Below, in pieces: positions 1 to 8,558 of a stretch of DNA of 26,523 bases (position 1 is its first letter; each line of letters starts with the position of its first letter). The position numbers and the translations under genes were made by a program. Source of the stretch: JBMOLK01 sp049325575 (GTDB taxonomy: Bacteria > Bacillota > Clostridia > Acetivibrionales > Acetivibrionaceae); contig JBMOLK010000346.1 of the NCBI GenBank assembly GCA_049325575.1, positions 1-26,523 of the forward strand. The letters run 5' to 3'. Below the pieces are notes generated by a model. It was not told where the DNA came from. It ran no database searches and was given only the letters and a program-made list of their open reading frames with translations.

Positions 1-75
1 AGCTTTGTATATAAATAATTGCTGTTGCAAATATAAGGTAGACAAATAAAAAGGCTCAAAAAATTTCATATTTTG

Positions 76-105
76 TTGAAATAGGACTGCTTGTATGATT
101 ATAAT
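76..105 (+). promoter_or_regulatory. Candidate sigma-A promoter for maf and the mre cluster
   Basis: A -35 element TTGAAA (76-81) and a perfect -10 TATAAT (100-105) are separated by 18 bases. The start of transcription would be near 112, leaving a leader of roughly 108 bases before maf. The rest of 1-219 is AT-rich and shows no gene or obvious hairpin. Assigned by pattern only. Confidence 0.5.
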
Positions 106-219
106 ATTGTATATTTGGTTTTTATAAGTAATACAGTCAGAAGTAATTTAAATCCCCTAGTATCAAATTGAAATTTCATTATTTAATTACAAACTGATTT
201 GAGTAATTATGAGGTGTTT

Positions 220-810
220 ATGGTACAAATTGTTCTTGCATCTGCGTCACCAAGACGGTCGGAGTTATTAAAACAGATAGGGTTGAATTTTAAAGTCGTT
301 ACATCAAATATAGATGAGAATAATAGAATGAACTTAAGTGCAGTTGAGCTAGTACAGCACCTGGCGTATGAAAAGGCTTTTGATGTAGCCAAAAGAATGA
401 ATAAAAATTTTAACGATGCTAAATGTCTGGTTATTGGAGCAGACACTGTAGTTGTTAAGGATGGTATACTGGGAAAGCCGAAAGATAGTGAAGACGCCTT
501 TAAAATGTTAAAGCAGCTGCAAGGGGGCTGGCATAAAGTAATAACAGGTATAGCAGTTATTGATGCACTGGATTTAAACGGTGCAAAAAGCTACGAAGTA
601 ACCGATGTAAAGATGAAGACCCTTTCGGATGATGCTATATATTCGTATATTGATTCAAAGGAACCTATGGATAAGGCTGGGGCTTACGGCATACAGGGGT
701 TGGGTGCTGTTTTGGTAGAAAAAATAGATGGGTGCTATTTTAATGTAGTTGGACTGCCGATAGCAAAATTATCTGATTTATTGAGAGATTTTGGGGTTTT
801 CGTGTTATGA
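220..810 (+). CDS. maf: Maf family nucleotide pyrophosphatase (septum-formation inhibitor Maf)
   Basis: Maf proteins are house-cleaning nucleoside triphosphate pyrophosphatases that hydrolyse non-canonical or modified NTPs in the cytoplasm; overexpression blocks septation in Bacillus. The product is 196 residues, the usual family length. The signature SASPRR lies at residues 8-13, GADTVV with its conserved Asp at 73-78, and the YGIQG...YFNVVGLP segment near the C terminus. A TTG at 199 would add seven residues, but GAGGTG (211-216) precedes the ATG at 220 and the family starts right before the VLASASPRR strand, so ATG 220 is chosen. It heads the mre/min cluster, as in Bacillus, but mreB follows directly about 107 bases downstream, with no radC between. 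Confidence in the family is high; the exact nucleotide substrate cannot be read. Confidence 0.93.
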   Translation: MVQIVLASASPRRSELLKQIGLNFKVVTSNIDENNRMNLSAVELVQHLAYEKAFDVAKRMNKNFNDAKCLVIGADTVVVKDGILGKPKDSEDAFKMLKQLQGGWHKVITGIAVIDALDLNGAKSYEVTDVKMKTLSDDAIYSYIDSKEPMDKAGAYGIQGLGAVLVEKIDGCYFNVVGLPIAKLSDLLRDFGVFVL

Positions 811-917
811 TTGCTAATTATTTTATTGATAACTATTAAGATTGCAGTATTTATGAAGTAAATGAAGTACAAAGGATAAACTACTCAAAACGCTAATTGT
901 TCGGGAGGAGAATACAA

Positions 918-1940
918 ATGAGCATATTTTCTAGAGACATAGGTATTGACCTGGGTACAGCCAATACTTTGGTTCATGTTAAAGGTAAGGGGATTGTTGT
1001 AAAAGAACCATCAGTAGTAGCCATAAACAAGAAAAACAGCGAAATACTTGCAGTTGGAGATGCTGCTAAAGATATGATAGGTAGGACTCCGGGGAATATA
1101 ATTGCCATAAGGCCTATGAAGGATGGTGTTATTGCTGATTTTGACGTAACTCAAAGTATGCTCAAGTACTTTATAAAAAAGGCCATGTCAAAAGGAGTGT
1201 TCGGTAAGCCCCGTGTAGTAATTTGTGTTCCATCGGGAGTTACCGAGGTTGAAAAAAGAGCAGTTGAAGAAGCAACTTTACAGGCTGGAGCCAAAGAAGC
1301 ATATCTTATCGAGGAACCTATGGCAGCTGCGATAGGCGCAAATCTTCCAGTTGAAGAACCATCGGGAAGTATGGTTGTAGATATTGGAGGCGGTACCAGT
1401 GAGGTAGCAGTAATTTCTCTTGGAGGTATAGTTACAAGCAAGTCATTAAGGATCGCAGGAGATGAACTTGACGAAGCTATTGTACACTATATCAAAAAAG
1501 AATATAATCTAATGATAGGAGAAAGAACTGCAGAAGAAATTAAAGTTACTATAGGTGCTGCATATCCCAAGCCTAAGGAAGAGTCTATGGAAATAAGGGG
1601 AAGGGACCTTATTACAGGTCTTCCTAAGAATATCTCAATTACATCGTCAGAAGTTGCAGAAGCATTAAAGGAACCTATAAATGCTATAGTTGATTCTATA
1701 AAATATACCCTGGAAAAAACTCCTCCGGAGCTTGCTGCGGATATTATGGACAGAGGCATTATGCTAACTGGTGGAGGAGCTCTCCTAAGCGGCCTTGACA
1801 GACTTATTAGAGGAGAAACAGGTATGCCGGTTTCAATAGCTGAAAAACCATTGGATTGTGTTGTTATGGGGTCGGGAAAGGTTTTGGAAGAAATTGAAAC
1901 ATTGAAGAAGGTGCTTATTTCTCCTAAGAAACTTAGATAG
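918..1940 (+). CDS. mreB: Rod shape-determining protein MreB (bacterial actin)
   Basis: MreB is an actin-like ATPase that forms membrane-associated filaments and guides the elongasome during lateral wall synthesis. The protein is 340 residues, as expected. The actin-fold nucleotide motifs are present: phosphate-1 loop DLGTANT at residues 11-17, VPSGVTEVEKRA in the middle, phosphate-2 VDIGGGTSE, and the adenosine-motif LTGGGALLSGL near the C terminus. The start is ATG 918, preceded by GGAGGAG at 904-910; an upstream in-frame TTG at 897 lies ahead of that site and is rejected. mreC follows after 17 bases, so the genes are very likely co-transcribed with mreD and the PBP. Nothing is truncated. 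Confidence 0.97.
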   Translation: MSIFSRDIGIDLGTANTLVHVKGKGIVVKEPSVVAINKKNSEILAVGDAAKDMIGRTPGNIIAIRPMKDGVIADFDVTQSMLKYFIKKAMSKGVFGKPRVVICVPSGVTEVEKRAVEEATLQAGAKEAYLIEEPMAAAIGANLPVEEPSGSMVVDIGGGTSEVAVISLGGIVTSKSLRIAGDELDEAIVHYIKKEYNLMIGERTAEEIKVTIGAAYPKPKEESMEIRGRDLITGLPKNISITSSEVAEALKEPINAIVDSIKYTLEKTPPELAADIMDRGIMLTGGGALLSGLDRLIRGETGMPVSIAEKPLDCVVMGSGKVLEEIETLKKVLISPKKLR

Positions 1941-1957
1941 AAGGGAGATAATATCTC

Positions 1958-2797
1958 TTGTTACGCCTTATAAAAAGCAAACTATTTATACTGCTTGCTG
2001 TTACAGTGGCTATTTTAGTCATCATGGGGCTATCCTCAAAGCAAGACAGTAAGATTAATTATGCGGGAAATGTATTTAGTGTTGTGCTATCTCCATTTCA
2101 GGAGTTTATCAATTATTTGGGGGGGCAAATAGATGGGGCATCCGGCTACTTGAAGGATACAAAGGTCTTAAGGGAAGAAAACGAAACCTTAAAGGCCCAA
2201 ATTGATAAACTCGAAAAGGAAATAAAAGATCTTTCCGATTACAGGGAGAAAAATAAAGAGCTTAGGGAAGCATTGAATATAAAGGATCAATTCAGTGATT
2301 TTGACTTTCTTGGCGCCAATATTATAGGGAAAGATATGGGAAACTGGTTTAATGTTTTCACTATTGATAGGGGCGTACAGGATGGAATAGGTAACAATTT
2401 TGCAGTTATAACAAGTAAGGGCCTTGTTGGAAGAGTGATAGGGACTGACCTTATATCTTCCAAAGTTATTTCAATTATTGATGAGGGAAGTACAGTTAGT
2501 GCCAGGATTTCTAAAACAAGAGATCTGGTTGTTGTAAAAGGCGATCTGAAGCTAAAGGATGAAGGACTTTGCAGACTTGACTATATTCCTCCCGATGTAG
2601 ATGTTTCTGTTGGAGACAAAATAGAGACTTCCGGACTTGGGGGCATATATCCTAAAGGTATCATAATTGGAGAAATAAAAGAAGTCAGACGCAGAAGCAG
2701 TGAACTTAACAGGTACGCAATAATTAAACCTGCTGTTGACTTCAAACGGCTGGAGGAAGTACTTATATTAGTAAGTAAGAATAATCTGAAAAAGTAG
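1958..2797 (+). CDS. mreC: Rod shape-determining protein MreC
   Basis: MreC is a bitopic membrane protein whose extracytoplasmic part organises the elongasome and binds penicillin-binding proteins. The 279-residue product has a short basic N terminus, one hydrophobic segment at about residues 8-25, a charged coiled coil (about 65-108, rich in Lys/Glu/Leu), then the two-barrel beta domain with the conserved stretch NWFNVFTIDRG and later TSGLGGIYPKGI. The start is TTG 1958, behind AAGGGAGAT at 1941-1949; no ATG fits the family N terminus. It lies 17 bases behind mreB and 13 bases ahead of mreD, typical of the mreBCD operon. Confidence 0.95.
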   Translation: MLRLIKSKLFILLAVTVAILVIMGLSSKQDSKINYAGNVFSVVLSPFQEFINYLGGQIDGASGYLKDTKVLREENETLKAQIDKLEKEIKDLSDYREKNKELREALNIKDQFSDFDFLGANIIGKDMGNWFNVFTIDRGVQDGIGNNFAVITSKGLVGRVIGTDLISSKVISIIDEGSTVSARISKTRDLVVVKGDLKLKDEGLCRLDYIPPDVDVSVGDKIETSGLGGIYPKGIIIGEIKEVRRRSSELNRYAIIKPAVDFKRLEEVLILVSKNNLKK

Positions 2798-2810
2798 GCG
2801 AAAATATCAA

Positions 2811-3326
2811 ATGAGAGTAAAATTAATAGCCTATACTGTCTTGATTTTTATAATGGCACTACTTCAATCCACTGTTTTGGATAATATGAAAATATATAAC
2901 GTTAAGCCAAACCTTTTGATGGTTCTAATAGTATGTGTTGCCCTTTTAAGCAATAACATTGAAGGAGCAGTAATAGGTTTTTTCTGTGGACTTGTGCAGG
3001 ATATGGCATCAGGCAAGGTAATCGGTTTTTATGCTTTGCTAGGACTCTATTTGGGGCTTGGAATAGGGTCCTTAAATAAAAGATTATATAAGGAAAATGT
3101 CCTGGTGGTGGTGTTTTTCTCTTTTATTTCTACAATTGTTTATGAATATGTTGTCTATTTGTTAAATTCGTTTGTAAAAGGCGGTATCGACTATTTATTT
3201 CCCCTAAGATACGTAATACTGCCGGAGGCTGTTTATAACAGTGTCGTTTCAATTTTCATATTTATAATCGTGATTAAAATCAACCATCGTTCTGAAGAAT
3301 CCGGTAAACTCATGAGACGCTATTAA
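2811..3326 (+). CDS. mreD: Rod shape-determining protein MreD
   Basis: MreD is the small polytopic membrane partner of MreC in the elongasome. The 171-residue product is very hydrophobic, with about five membrane segments and the family-typical N terminus (short basic start, then a helix followed by KPNLLMVLIVCVALL). Few residues are conserved in MreD, so the call rests on hydropathy, length and position directly behind mreC. The Shine-Dalgarno in front of ATG 2811 is weak, which suggests translation coupled to mreC, whose stop is only 13 bases upstream. Confidence 0.93.
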   Translation: MRVKLIAYTVLIFIMALLQSTVLDNMKIYNVKPNLLMVLIVCVALLSNNIEGAVIGFFCGLVQDMASGKVIGFYALLGLYLGLGIGSLNKRLYKENVLVVVFFSFISTIVYEYVVYLLNSFVKGGIDYLFPLRYVILPEAVYNSVVSIFIFIIVIKINHRSEESGKLMRRY

Positions 3327-3359
3327 GTAAACTAATGAACTGTTATTGGAGGTGGAAAT

Positions 3360-5489
3360 ATGAGTGAAAAAACTAATGACAAAGCAAATGAGAGATATGG
3401 TATAATGGCAATTTGCTTTATACTGGCCTTTGTTATTATTCTAATTCAGTTGATCAACCTTCAAATAATTCACGGGGAAGAGTATGATAAAAAATCGCAG
3501 ACAAGACTTCTTAGCGGGAGAGATATAATAGCCCCAAGGGGAAACATAGTTGACAGGAACGGAATACCCATAGCCGTTAACAGGATGGGCTATACTGTAA
3601 AGATTGCAAGGACCGGTTTAAAAGAAGCAGAAAAGAGTGAAATGATATTAAAGCTTATAAATATATTTGAAAAGAACAAGGACACTTACGAGAAAAATCT
3701 AAGCAATTATCTTACCTTTAACCCTATCGCTTTCGGGCCTAGAATAAACAAGTCTGAAAAAGCCCTGGAAAACTGGAAAAAAGATATGGTTGTAAAAGAG
3801 AAGGATGTTGAGCTTTTAAAGACCCCGGAAGATGTGTTTAAGTACTTTAGAAAGAAGTTTTATATTGATGACAAGTATACCGATGAAGAAGCTTATAAAA
3901 TAATGGTAATTAAATACGATATGCTTATCAAGGGGTATACTGCTGTGGATCCGCTCCTTGTAGCAAAGGATGTTAAGGCAGAGACTGTTGCGCAGCTCGA
4001 GGAAAGGCACCATGAGTTTCCCGGAGTGCTTATAGATATTGTGCCTCAAAGAAAGTATATTGATGCTTCTTCAGTTGCACATGTTTTAGGATATATCGGC
4101 GCAATAGACGATAAGGAATACGCAAAACTCAAGAGTAACGGGTACAGGATGACTGACAGCCTGGGCAAGGCAGGGATAGAGAATACACAGGAAAAGTATT
4201 TAAGGGGTATAAACGGGCAGAAGAGAGTAGAAGTAGATACAAATGGAAGACTTACAGCGGAACTGGGCAGCAAGCCTGCCATTCCGGGAAATGACATTGT
4301 TCTTACTATTGATCTGGGGCTTCAGAAGGTTGCTATGGAGTCTTTGAAGAGGAATATTGAACTGATTAGATCACAAGCCGACTATAAGAAGAATTTTGGT
4401 GATGCTTTTGCAGGCTCTGTAGTTGCTATTGACGTAAAAAACGGAGAGATTCTTGCCTTGGCCAGCTATCCTACTTATGACCCTGCTGTTTTCCTGGAGG
4501 GACCGGATAACAGCGAAGCACAAAAAACCATAAAGGAGCTTTTAAGGCCGGACAACAAGGAAGCGCCTATGTTTAACAGGGCCATACAGGGAGAGTATAT
4601 TCCAGGATCGATTTTCAAGCCTATTACAGCTATTGCCGGACTTGAAACAGGTGCTATTACTCATTCTGACAGCTATATAACCGATAGGGGAACGCATGTT
4701 ATAGGCGGTTGGACTTTCAAATGCATGGAGCGAAAGTATGGGCACGGAAGGATTGATGTGACTACTGCTTTGGAGACATCATGCAACATATATTTCCACG
4801 AGCTTGGCGTAAAGACCGGGATTGATAATATCGATATATGGTCAAAGCTTTTTGGACTTGGAGAATTGACAGGAGTGGAGCTGCCTTATGAAGCAAAAGG
4901 CATGAGGGCTAACAAGCAGACTAAAAAGCAGCACAGAAATGATGCATGGAGGCCTGCAGATACTGCTCAGACTGCTATCGGACAGTTCGACAACCTGTTT
5001 ACACCGGTGCAGATAGCTAATTTTGTAAGTACACTTGCTAACGGAGGAAAAAAGTATAACCCTCATTTAGTAAAGAAAGTCAGAAAATACGATGGGTCTA
5101 CTGTACTGGAGGTAAAACCTGAGTATGTAGAGATACCTATGAAGGAAGGAACTATTGACATTGTAAAAAAAGGTATGGAGAAGGTTGCCAATGCTGCTGA
5201 CGGAACGGCAGAAAGACACTTCAGGGATTTTCCTTTCAAGGTGGCAGGAAAAACAGGTACCCCTGAAACGGGGATGGAGAAGTTTGGAGCATCATCCAAT
5301 AGTTTGTTTATTGCCTATGCACCTGCCAACGACCCGCAGATAGCTGTTGCGGTAGTGATACAGCACGGGGTATGGGGGTCCAACTCTGCTCCTGTTGCAA
5401 AAGATGTACTGAAAGAATATTTTGGTATGAACAACAATAACTTACCTAAGGATGGAATTGTTTTGGATGAGGTGCGTTTTACACGCTAG
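3360..5489 (+). CDS. mrdA: Class B penicillin-binding protein 2 (elongasome transpeptidase)
   Basis: This is a peptidoglycan DD-transpeptidase of the PBP2/MrdA type, anchored in the membrane and working with MreBCD on side-wall synthesis. The 709 residues comprise a single N-terminal membrane segment (about 14-35), a PBP dimerisation domain starting at RGNIVDRNG (60-68), a lysine-rich insertion at about 90-200, and a transpeptidase domain. The three active-site motifs are visible: SIFK at 417-420 (catalytic Ser), SCN at 474-476 and KTG at 631-633. No PASTA repeats follow, which argues against SpoVD/PBP2x. A strong GGAGGTGG stands at 3349-3356 before ATG 3360. It is 33 bases behind mreD and belongs to the same operon. 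In Clostridia this gene commonly sits between mreD and minC. Confidence 0.93.
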   Translation: MSEKTNDKANERYGIMAICFILAFVIILIQLINLQIIHGEEYDKKSQTRLLSGRDIIAPRGNIVDRNGIPIAVNRMGYTVKIARTGLKEAEKSEMILKLINIFEKNKDTYEKNLSNYLTFNPIAFGPRINKSEKALENWKKDMVVKEKDVELLKTPEDVFKYFRKKFYIDDKYTDEEAYKIMVIKYDMLIKGYTAVDPLLVAKDVKAETVAQLEERHHEFPGVLIDIVPQRKYIDASSVAHVLGYIGAIDDKEYAKLKSNGYRMTDSLGKAGIENTQEKYLRGINGQKRVEVDTNGRLTAELGSKPAIPGNDIVLTIDLGLQKVAMESLKRNIELIRSQADYKKNFGDAFAGSVVAIDVKNGEILALASYPTYDPAVFLEGPDNSEAQKTIKELLRPDNKEAPMFNRAIQGEYIPGSIFKPITAIAGLETGAITHSDSYITDRGTHVIGGWTFKCMERKYGHGRIDVTTALETSCNIYFHELGVKTGIDNIDIWSKLFGLGELTGVELPYEAKGMRANKQTKKQHRNDAWRPADTAQTAIGQFDNLFTPVQIANFVSTLANGGKKYNPHLVKKVRKYDGSTVLEVKPEYVEIPMKEGTIDIVKKGMEKVANAADGTAERHFRDFPFKVAGKTGTPETGMEKFGASSNSLFIAYAPANDPQIAVAVVIQHGVWGSNSAPVAKDVLKEYFGMNNNNLPKDGIVLDEVRFTR

Positions 5490-5595
5490 TTCCTTACAAT
5501 GCAGTCTGTTTCGCGGATATGCAAAATACGTATACAAGAAGTTCAATCTTAATTCATAATTGAATCATATTGACATTTTACTGGAGGTCGCTTAA

Positions 5596-6276
5596 ATGAA
5601 TGATGGCAGTGTTATTTTCAAGGGTTCTTTGAATTGCCTTACTATAATAATGAAGGAAGAAGTTGAGTTTAGTTCAATACTTGCCCAGATGGAGGAGAAA
5701 ATAGCTTCAGCAGGGAAGTTCTTCAAGGGGGCTACTCTTGCGGTAAAATACCGCGGAAAGAAGCTGTCACCCGACCAGGAAGAGGAAATATTTGAACTTC
5801 TCAAAAACAAAAGTGGAGCATGCATTAAAAGCTTCGAGGAGGACACAGAGGAGCCTGTCAAAGTTGAAAATGAAGCTTCCCCTCAGCCTCATTCAAAAAT
5901 CAGAATGAGTAATTTCTACTTTAAGGGACTTGATGAAGGGGTCACCAAATTTTACAGGGGTACGGTACGTTCCGGGCAGTTGGTCAGTTTTGATGGAAAT
6001 CTGGTTGTTATTGGAGATGTGAACCCAGGTGGAGAGGTTACTGCCACCGGAAATGTGGTTGTTATGGGTTCATTAAGAGGGATAGTACACGCGGGTGCCA
6101 ATGGGAACAAGGAGGCTGTAGTTGTTGCCTTAAACCTTCAGCCAACGCAGCTTAGGATAGCCGATGTAATAACACGCTCGCCGGATGAAAAGGGGGTACC
6201 GGGCCAGTTTACTCCGGAATTGGCGTATATTAAAGATGATATTGTATATATTGAAAGGTTTCTTCCACAAAGATAA
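5596..6276 (+). CDS. minC: Septum site-determining protein MinC
   Basis: MinC inhibits FtsZ ring assembly away from mid-cell and is recruited to the membrane by MinD. The 226-residue protein has the short N-terminal FtsZ-interacting domain (about 1-95), a linker, and the C-terminal beta-helix domain that dimerises and binds MinD. The hallmark is the glycine-rich ladder from RSGQLVSFDGN through VVIGDVNPGGEV and NVVVMGSLRGIVHAGANG (about residues 122-172). The start ATG 5596 follows GGAGGTCG at 5583-5590. A 106-base gap separates it from the PBP, and minD follows only after 249 bases, so minC may end the mre transcript while minD has its own promoter. Confidence 0.95.
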   Translation: MNDGSVIFKGSLNCLTIIMKEEVEFSSILAQMEEKIASAGKFFKGATLAVKYRGKKLSPDQEEEIFELLKNKSGACIKSFEEDTEEPVKVENEASPQPHSKIRMSNFYFKGLDEGVTKFYRGTVRSGQLVSFDGNLVVIGDVNPGGEVTATGNVVVMGSLRGIVHAGANGNKEAVVVALNLQPTQLRIADVITRSPDEKGVPGQFTPELAYIKDDIVYIERFLPQR

Positions 6277-6296
6277 AGAATATCATTAGAGTAGAA

Positions 6297-6325
6297 TTGA
6301 CAAATTATAAAAAGAAATATATAGT
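6297..6325 (+). promoter_or_regulatory. Candidate sigma-A promoter for minD-minE-mgsA
   Basis: A perfect -35 TTGACA (6297-6302), 17 bases, and a -10-like TATAGT (6320-6325) lie in the minC-minD gap. Transcription would start near 6332, giving a leader of about 190 bases. The leader carries short inverted repeats (for example ATTAGT/ACTAAT at 6370-6386) but no riboswitch that I recognise. Confidence 0.45.
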
Positions 6326-6525
6326 TTAATTGAGAGTCATGTTAGAAAACCCAGACAGATGAAAAGCTCATTAGTTTATTACTAATTTTTTAGCTAATAA
6401 AGTCTTAGGATTTAGTCTTAAATTTGAACATGATAAATTGTGTCAGATTTCATACATACAATGAGGAACGCGTGCTTCAATACATTAACGTTCTTAGTTG
6501 ATTACAAGGTGGGAGGTAAATATAT

Positions 6526-7326
6526 ATGGGCGAGGTTATAGTAATAACTTCTGGAAAAGGCGGCGTAGGAAAAACTACTACTACTGCCAATATTGGGACA
6601 GGTTTGGCACTTCAAGGCAAAAAAGTAGTTTTAATTGATACAGATATAGGATTAAGGAATCTGGACGTAGTAATGGGGTTGGAAAATCGAATTGTGTACG
6701 ACCTTGTAGATGTTGTTGAGGGCACATGCAGAATAAAGCAGGCGTTAATAAAAGACAAGCGGTATGAAGGTCTTTATCTTCTTCCTGCAGCACAGACAAG
6801 GGACAAGTCGGCTGTTAACCCGGAACAGATGATTAATTTATGTGAAGAATTAAAACAGGAGTTTGATTATATACTAATAGATTGTCCTGCCGGTATAGAA
6901 CAAGGCTTTAAAAATGCAATAGCAGGTGCTGACAGGGGGATAGTTGTCACTACTCCCGAGGTCTCGGCTGTAAGGGACGCAGACAGAATAATCGGATTGC
7001 TGGAAGCTAATGAACTTAGAAACCCGAAGCTTCTTATAAATAGAGTAAGGCCGGATATGGTCAAGCGCGGGGATATGATGACGATAGATGATATTATTGA
7101 TATACTTGCTATTGACCTTATTGGGGTTGTTCCGGATGATGAAAAGATAATTGTTTCCACAAATAGAGGGGAGCCGGCTGTTACAGACAATAAGTCCCTG
7201 GCAGGAGAGGCTTATAGGGGAATAACCAGGAGAATTATGGGAGAGGATGTTCCTATGCTTAATCTGGAATCTGATGATGGTTTTATGTTTAAGATTAAGA
7301 AGTTGTTCGGCCTAAAAGTAAATTAA
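6526..7326 (+). CDS. minD: Septum site-determining protein MinD (membrane-binding ATPase)
   Basis: MinD is a ParA/MinD-type ATPase that dimerises with ATP on the inner membrane face, carries MinC there, and is released by MinE. The 266 residues begin with the deviant Walker A GKGGVGKT (residues 10-17), followed by the DIGLRNLD switch and the Walker B-like DYILIDCPAG. The C terminus (about 251-266, FKIKKLFGLK) is the expected amphipathic membrane-targeting helix. GGGAGGT precedes ATG 6526. minE follows after 13 bases and mgsA after that, so the three genes form one unit ending at the terminator near 8088. Confidence 0.97.
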   Translation: MGEVIVITSGKGGVGKTTTTANIGTGLALQGKKVVLIDTDIGLRNLDVVMGLENRIVYDLVDVVEGTCRIKQALIKDKRYEGLYLLPAAQTRDKSAVNPEQMINLCEELKQEFDYILIDCPAGIEQGFKNAIAGADRGIVVTTPEVSAVRDADRIIGLLEANELRNPKLLINRVRPDMVKRGDMMTIDDIIDILAIDLIGVVPDDEKIIVSTNRGEPAVTDNKSLAGEAYRGITRRIMGEDVPMLNLESDDGFMFKIKKLFGLKVN

Positions 7327-7339
7327 TAGGAGGAGACTT

Positions 7340-7624
7340 ATGTTGCTAGATTTATCAAAATTATTTGGCAGGTCTAAGAATTCAAAAGATCTTGCTAAAG
7401 AAAGGCTAAAGCTTGTGCTAATCCACGACAGAGCAAATGTTTCTCCTCAGTTTCTTGAAATGGTTAAAGGAGAGATAATAAAAGTCATCTCAAACTACAT
7501 GGACGTGGATGAGGATTCTCTGGATATACAGATGACACGGACTAAAAGCGAAGAAGGAGACAGGATTGTTCCGGCATTAGTTGCCAACATTCCAATAAGA
7601 AATGTAAAGAACAGCGGAAAATAG
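7340..7624 (+). CDS. minE: Cell division topological specificity factor MinE
   Basis: MinE stimulates MinD ATPase and drives Min oscillation. The 94-residue length, the N-terminal membrane-targeting and MinD-binding region (RLKLVLIHDRANVSP at about 23-37) and the C-terminal dimerisation domain ending IPIRNVKN are all typical. GGAGGAGA stands just before ATG 7340. Presence of MinE means this organism uses an oscillating MinCDE system, as in several Clostridia, instead of the Bacillus MinJ/DivIVA arrangement. It sits between minD and mgsA with short gaps. Confidence 0.95.
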   Translation: MLLDLSKLFGRSKNSKDLAKERLKLVLIHDRANVSPQFLEMVKGEIIKVISNYMDVDEDSLDIQMTRTKSEEGDRIVPALVANIPIRNVKNSGK

Positions 7625-7641
7625 GATTATGGAAGGTTCGT

Positions 7642-8037
7642 ATGAATATTGCTTTAATTGCTCACGATAAGAAAAAGGAATTAATGGCTTCATTCTGTAT
7701 TGCATATAGGGGTATACTGAAGAATCACAATCTATTTGCTACAGGAACTACAGGATCGATCATTATTGAAGCTACAGGGCTTAACATTCATAAGTTTTTG
7801 CCCGGTTTAATGGGAGAGCAGCAGATAGGTGCAAGGGCAGCCTATAACGAATTGGATCTTGTAATTTTTTTCAGGGACCCTATTTCTGCACAGTCACATG
7901 AACCTGACATAAGTTCTTTATTGAGGCTTTGCGACATTAATAATATACCCTTTGCAACAAATCTAGGAACTGCTGAAATGTTGATAAGAGGTCTTGAAAG
8001 AGGAGATCTGGATTGGAGAGAGATACTTAGCAAATAA
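7642..8037 (+). CDS. mgsA: Methylglyoxal synthase
   Basis: MgsA converts dihydroxyacetone phosphate to methylglyoxal and phosphate, a bypass of lower glycolysis used when sugar phosphates pile up. The 131-residue protein shows the family order: IALIAHDKKK with His8, the phosphate-binding TGTTG (34-38), QQIGA (60-64), the LDLVIFFRDP segment whose Asp72 corresponds, by my recollection of the family, to the catalytic Asp71 of E. coli, and SHEPD (85-89). AGGTTC precedes the ATG weakly. It is the last gene of the min unit, 17 bases behind minE; the same neighbourhood is common in clostridial genomes and is probably operonic convenience, not a functional link to division. Confidence 0.95.
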   Translation: MNIALIAHDKKKELMASFCIAYRGILKNHNLFATGTTGSIIIEATGLNIHKFLPGLMGEQQIGARAAYNELDLVIFFRDPISAQSHEPDISSLLRLCDINNIPFATNLGTAEMLIRGLERGDLDWREILSK

Positions 8038-8061
8038 ATATAAGAATATATAGATACAAGT

Positions 8062-8088
8062 AAAGGCCCTCCTAAGGAGGGCTTTTTT
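8062..8088 (+). terminator. Intrinsic terminator after mgsA
   Basis: The perfect seven-base-pair stem GCCCTCC (8066-8072) / GGAGGGC (8076-8082) has a three-base loop and is followed by six T residues, with A-T pairs extending the stem at its base. It closes the minD-minE-mgsA unit. It also lies just past the end of the convergent gene at 8096 and may act weakly in that direction. Confidence 0.92.
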
Positions 8089-8095
8089 GTAAGGT

Positions 8096-8356
8096 TTATT
8101 GTTCAAGCCTTGATTCCAGTTCGTGATATACCTGCTCCGGTGACATGCCTGCTGCGTCTATGATAACTGCCTTAGTGCTGGTATCATGTATACCCATCAT
8201 ATTTGAGTTGATTCCTGTTACAACAAATGCATCAAATTTGTTTGTCAGCTTTGATGTATCCTCTGCAAAGTCTATATTCTTAACTTCATATCCTTTATTA
8301 GTCAGATACTCTTTAACTGGCTCTAAGTCGTCTTCGATTCCTATTTTACGCTTCAT
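8096..8356 (-). CDS. UPF0180 (YkuS-like) family protein
   Basis: A cytoplasmic protein of 86 residues and unknown biochemical role. It matches the UPF0180/YkuS pattern: KRKIGIEDDLEPVKEYL at the N terminus, a central DAFVVTGINSNMMGI segment, and KAVIIDAAGMSPEQVYHELE near the end. The alternating strand/helix pattern suggests a small alpha/beta fold. The start is ATG at 8356 because a full GGAGGTG lies immediately upstream on this strand; an in-frame TTG at 8371 overlaps that site and is rejected. The gene is convergent to mgsA and inserted between the min genes and the spoIVF pair. Family membership is from pattern recognition; no function is claimed. Confidence 0.8.
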   Translation of the reverse strand: MKRKIGIEDDLEPVKEYLTNKGYEVKNIDFAEDTSKLTNKFDAFVVTGINSNMMGIHDTSTKAVIIDAAGMSPEQVYHELESRLEQ

Positions 8357-8558
8357 AGTTTTCACCTCCAAAAATATTATCTGTTTTGAATTTGCTTAAT
8401 ATAATGGTAAATAAAGTGAAAATTGTACGTATTGCCTGGTAATATTATTGTGTTTAAATATAAAAGTTTTTTGTTGTAATATTTCAAAATTAAAAAAAAT
8501 ATAATCTAATATAATCTTTAGAAAAGAAAGCTAAAAACTATAAGAGGATGTGTTGCTC

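Noticed and set aside
199..219. TTG start adding seven residues to Maf
   Set aside because: The ATG at 220 follows GAGGTG and fits the family N terminus; the TTG has no ribosome site.
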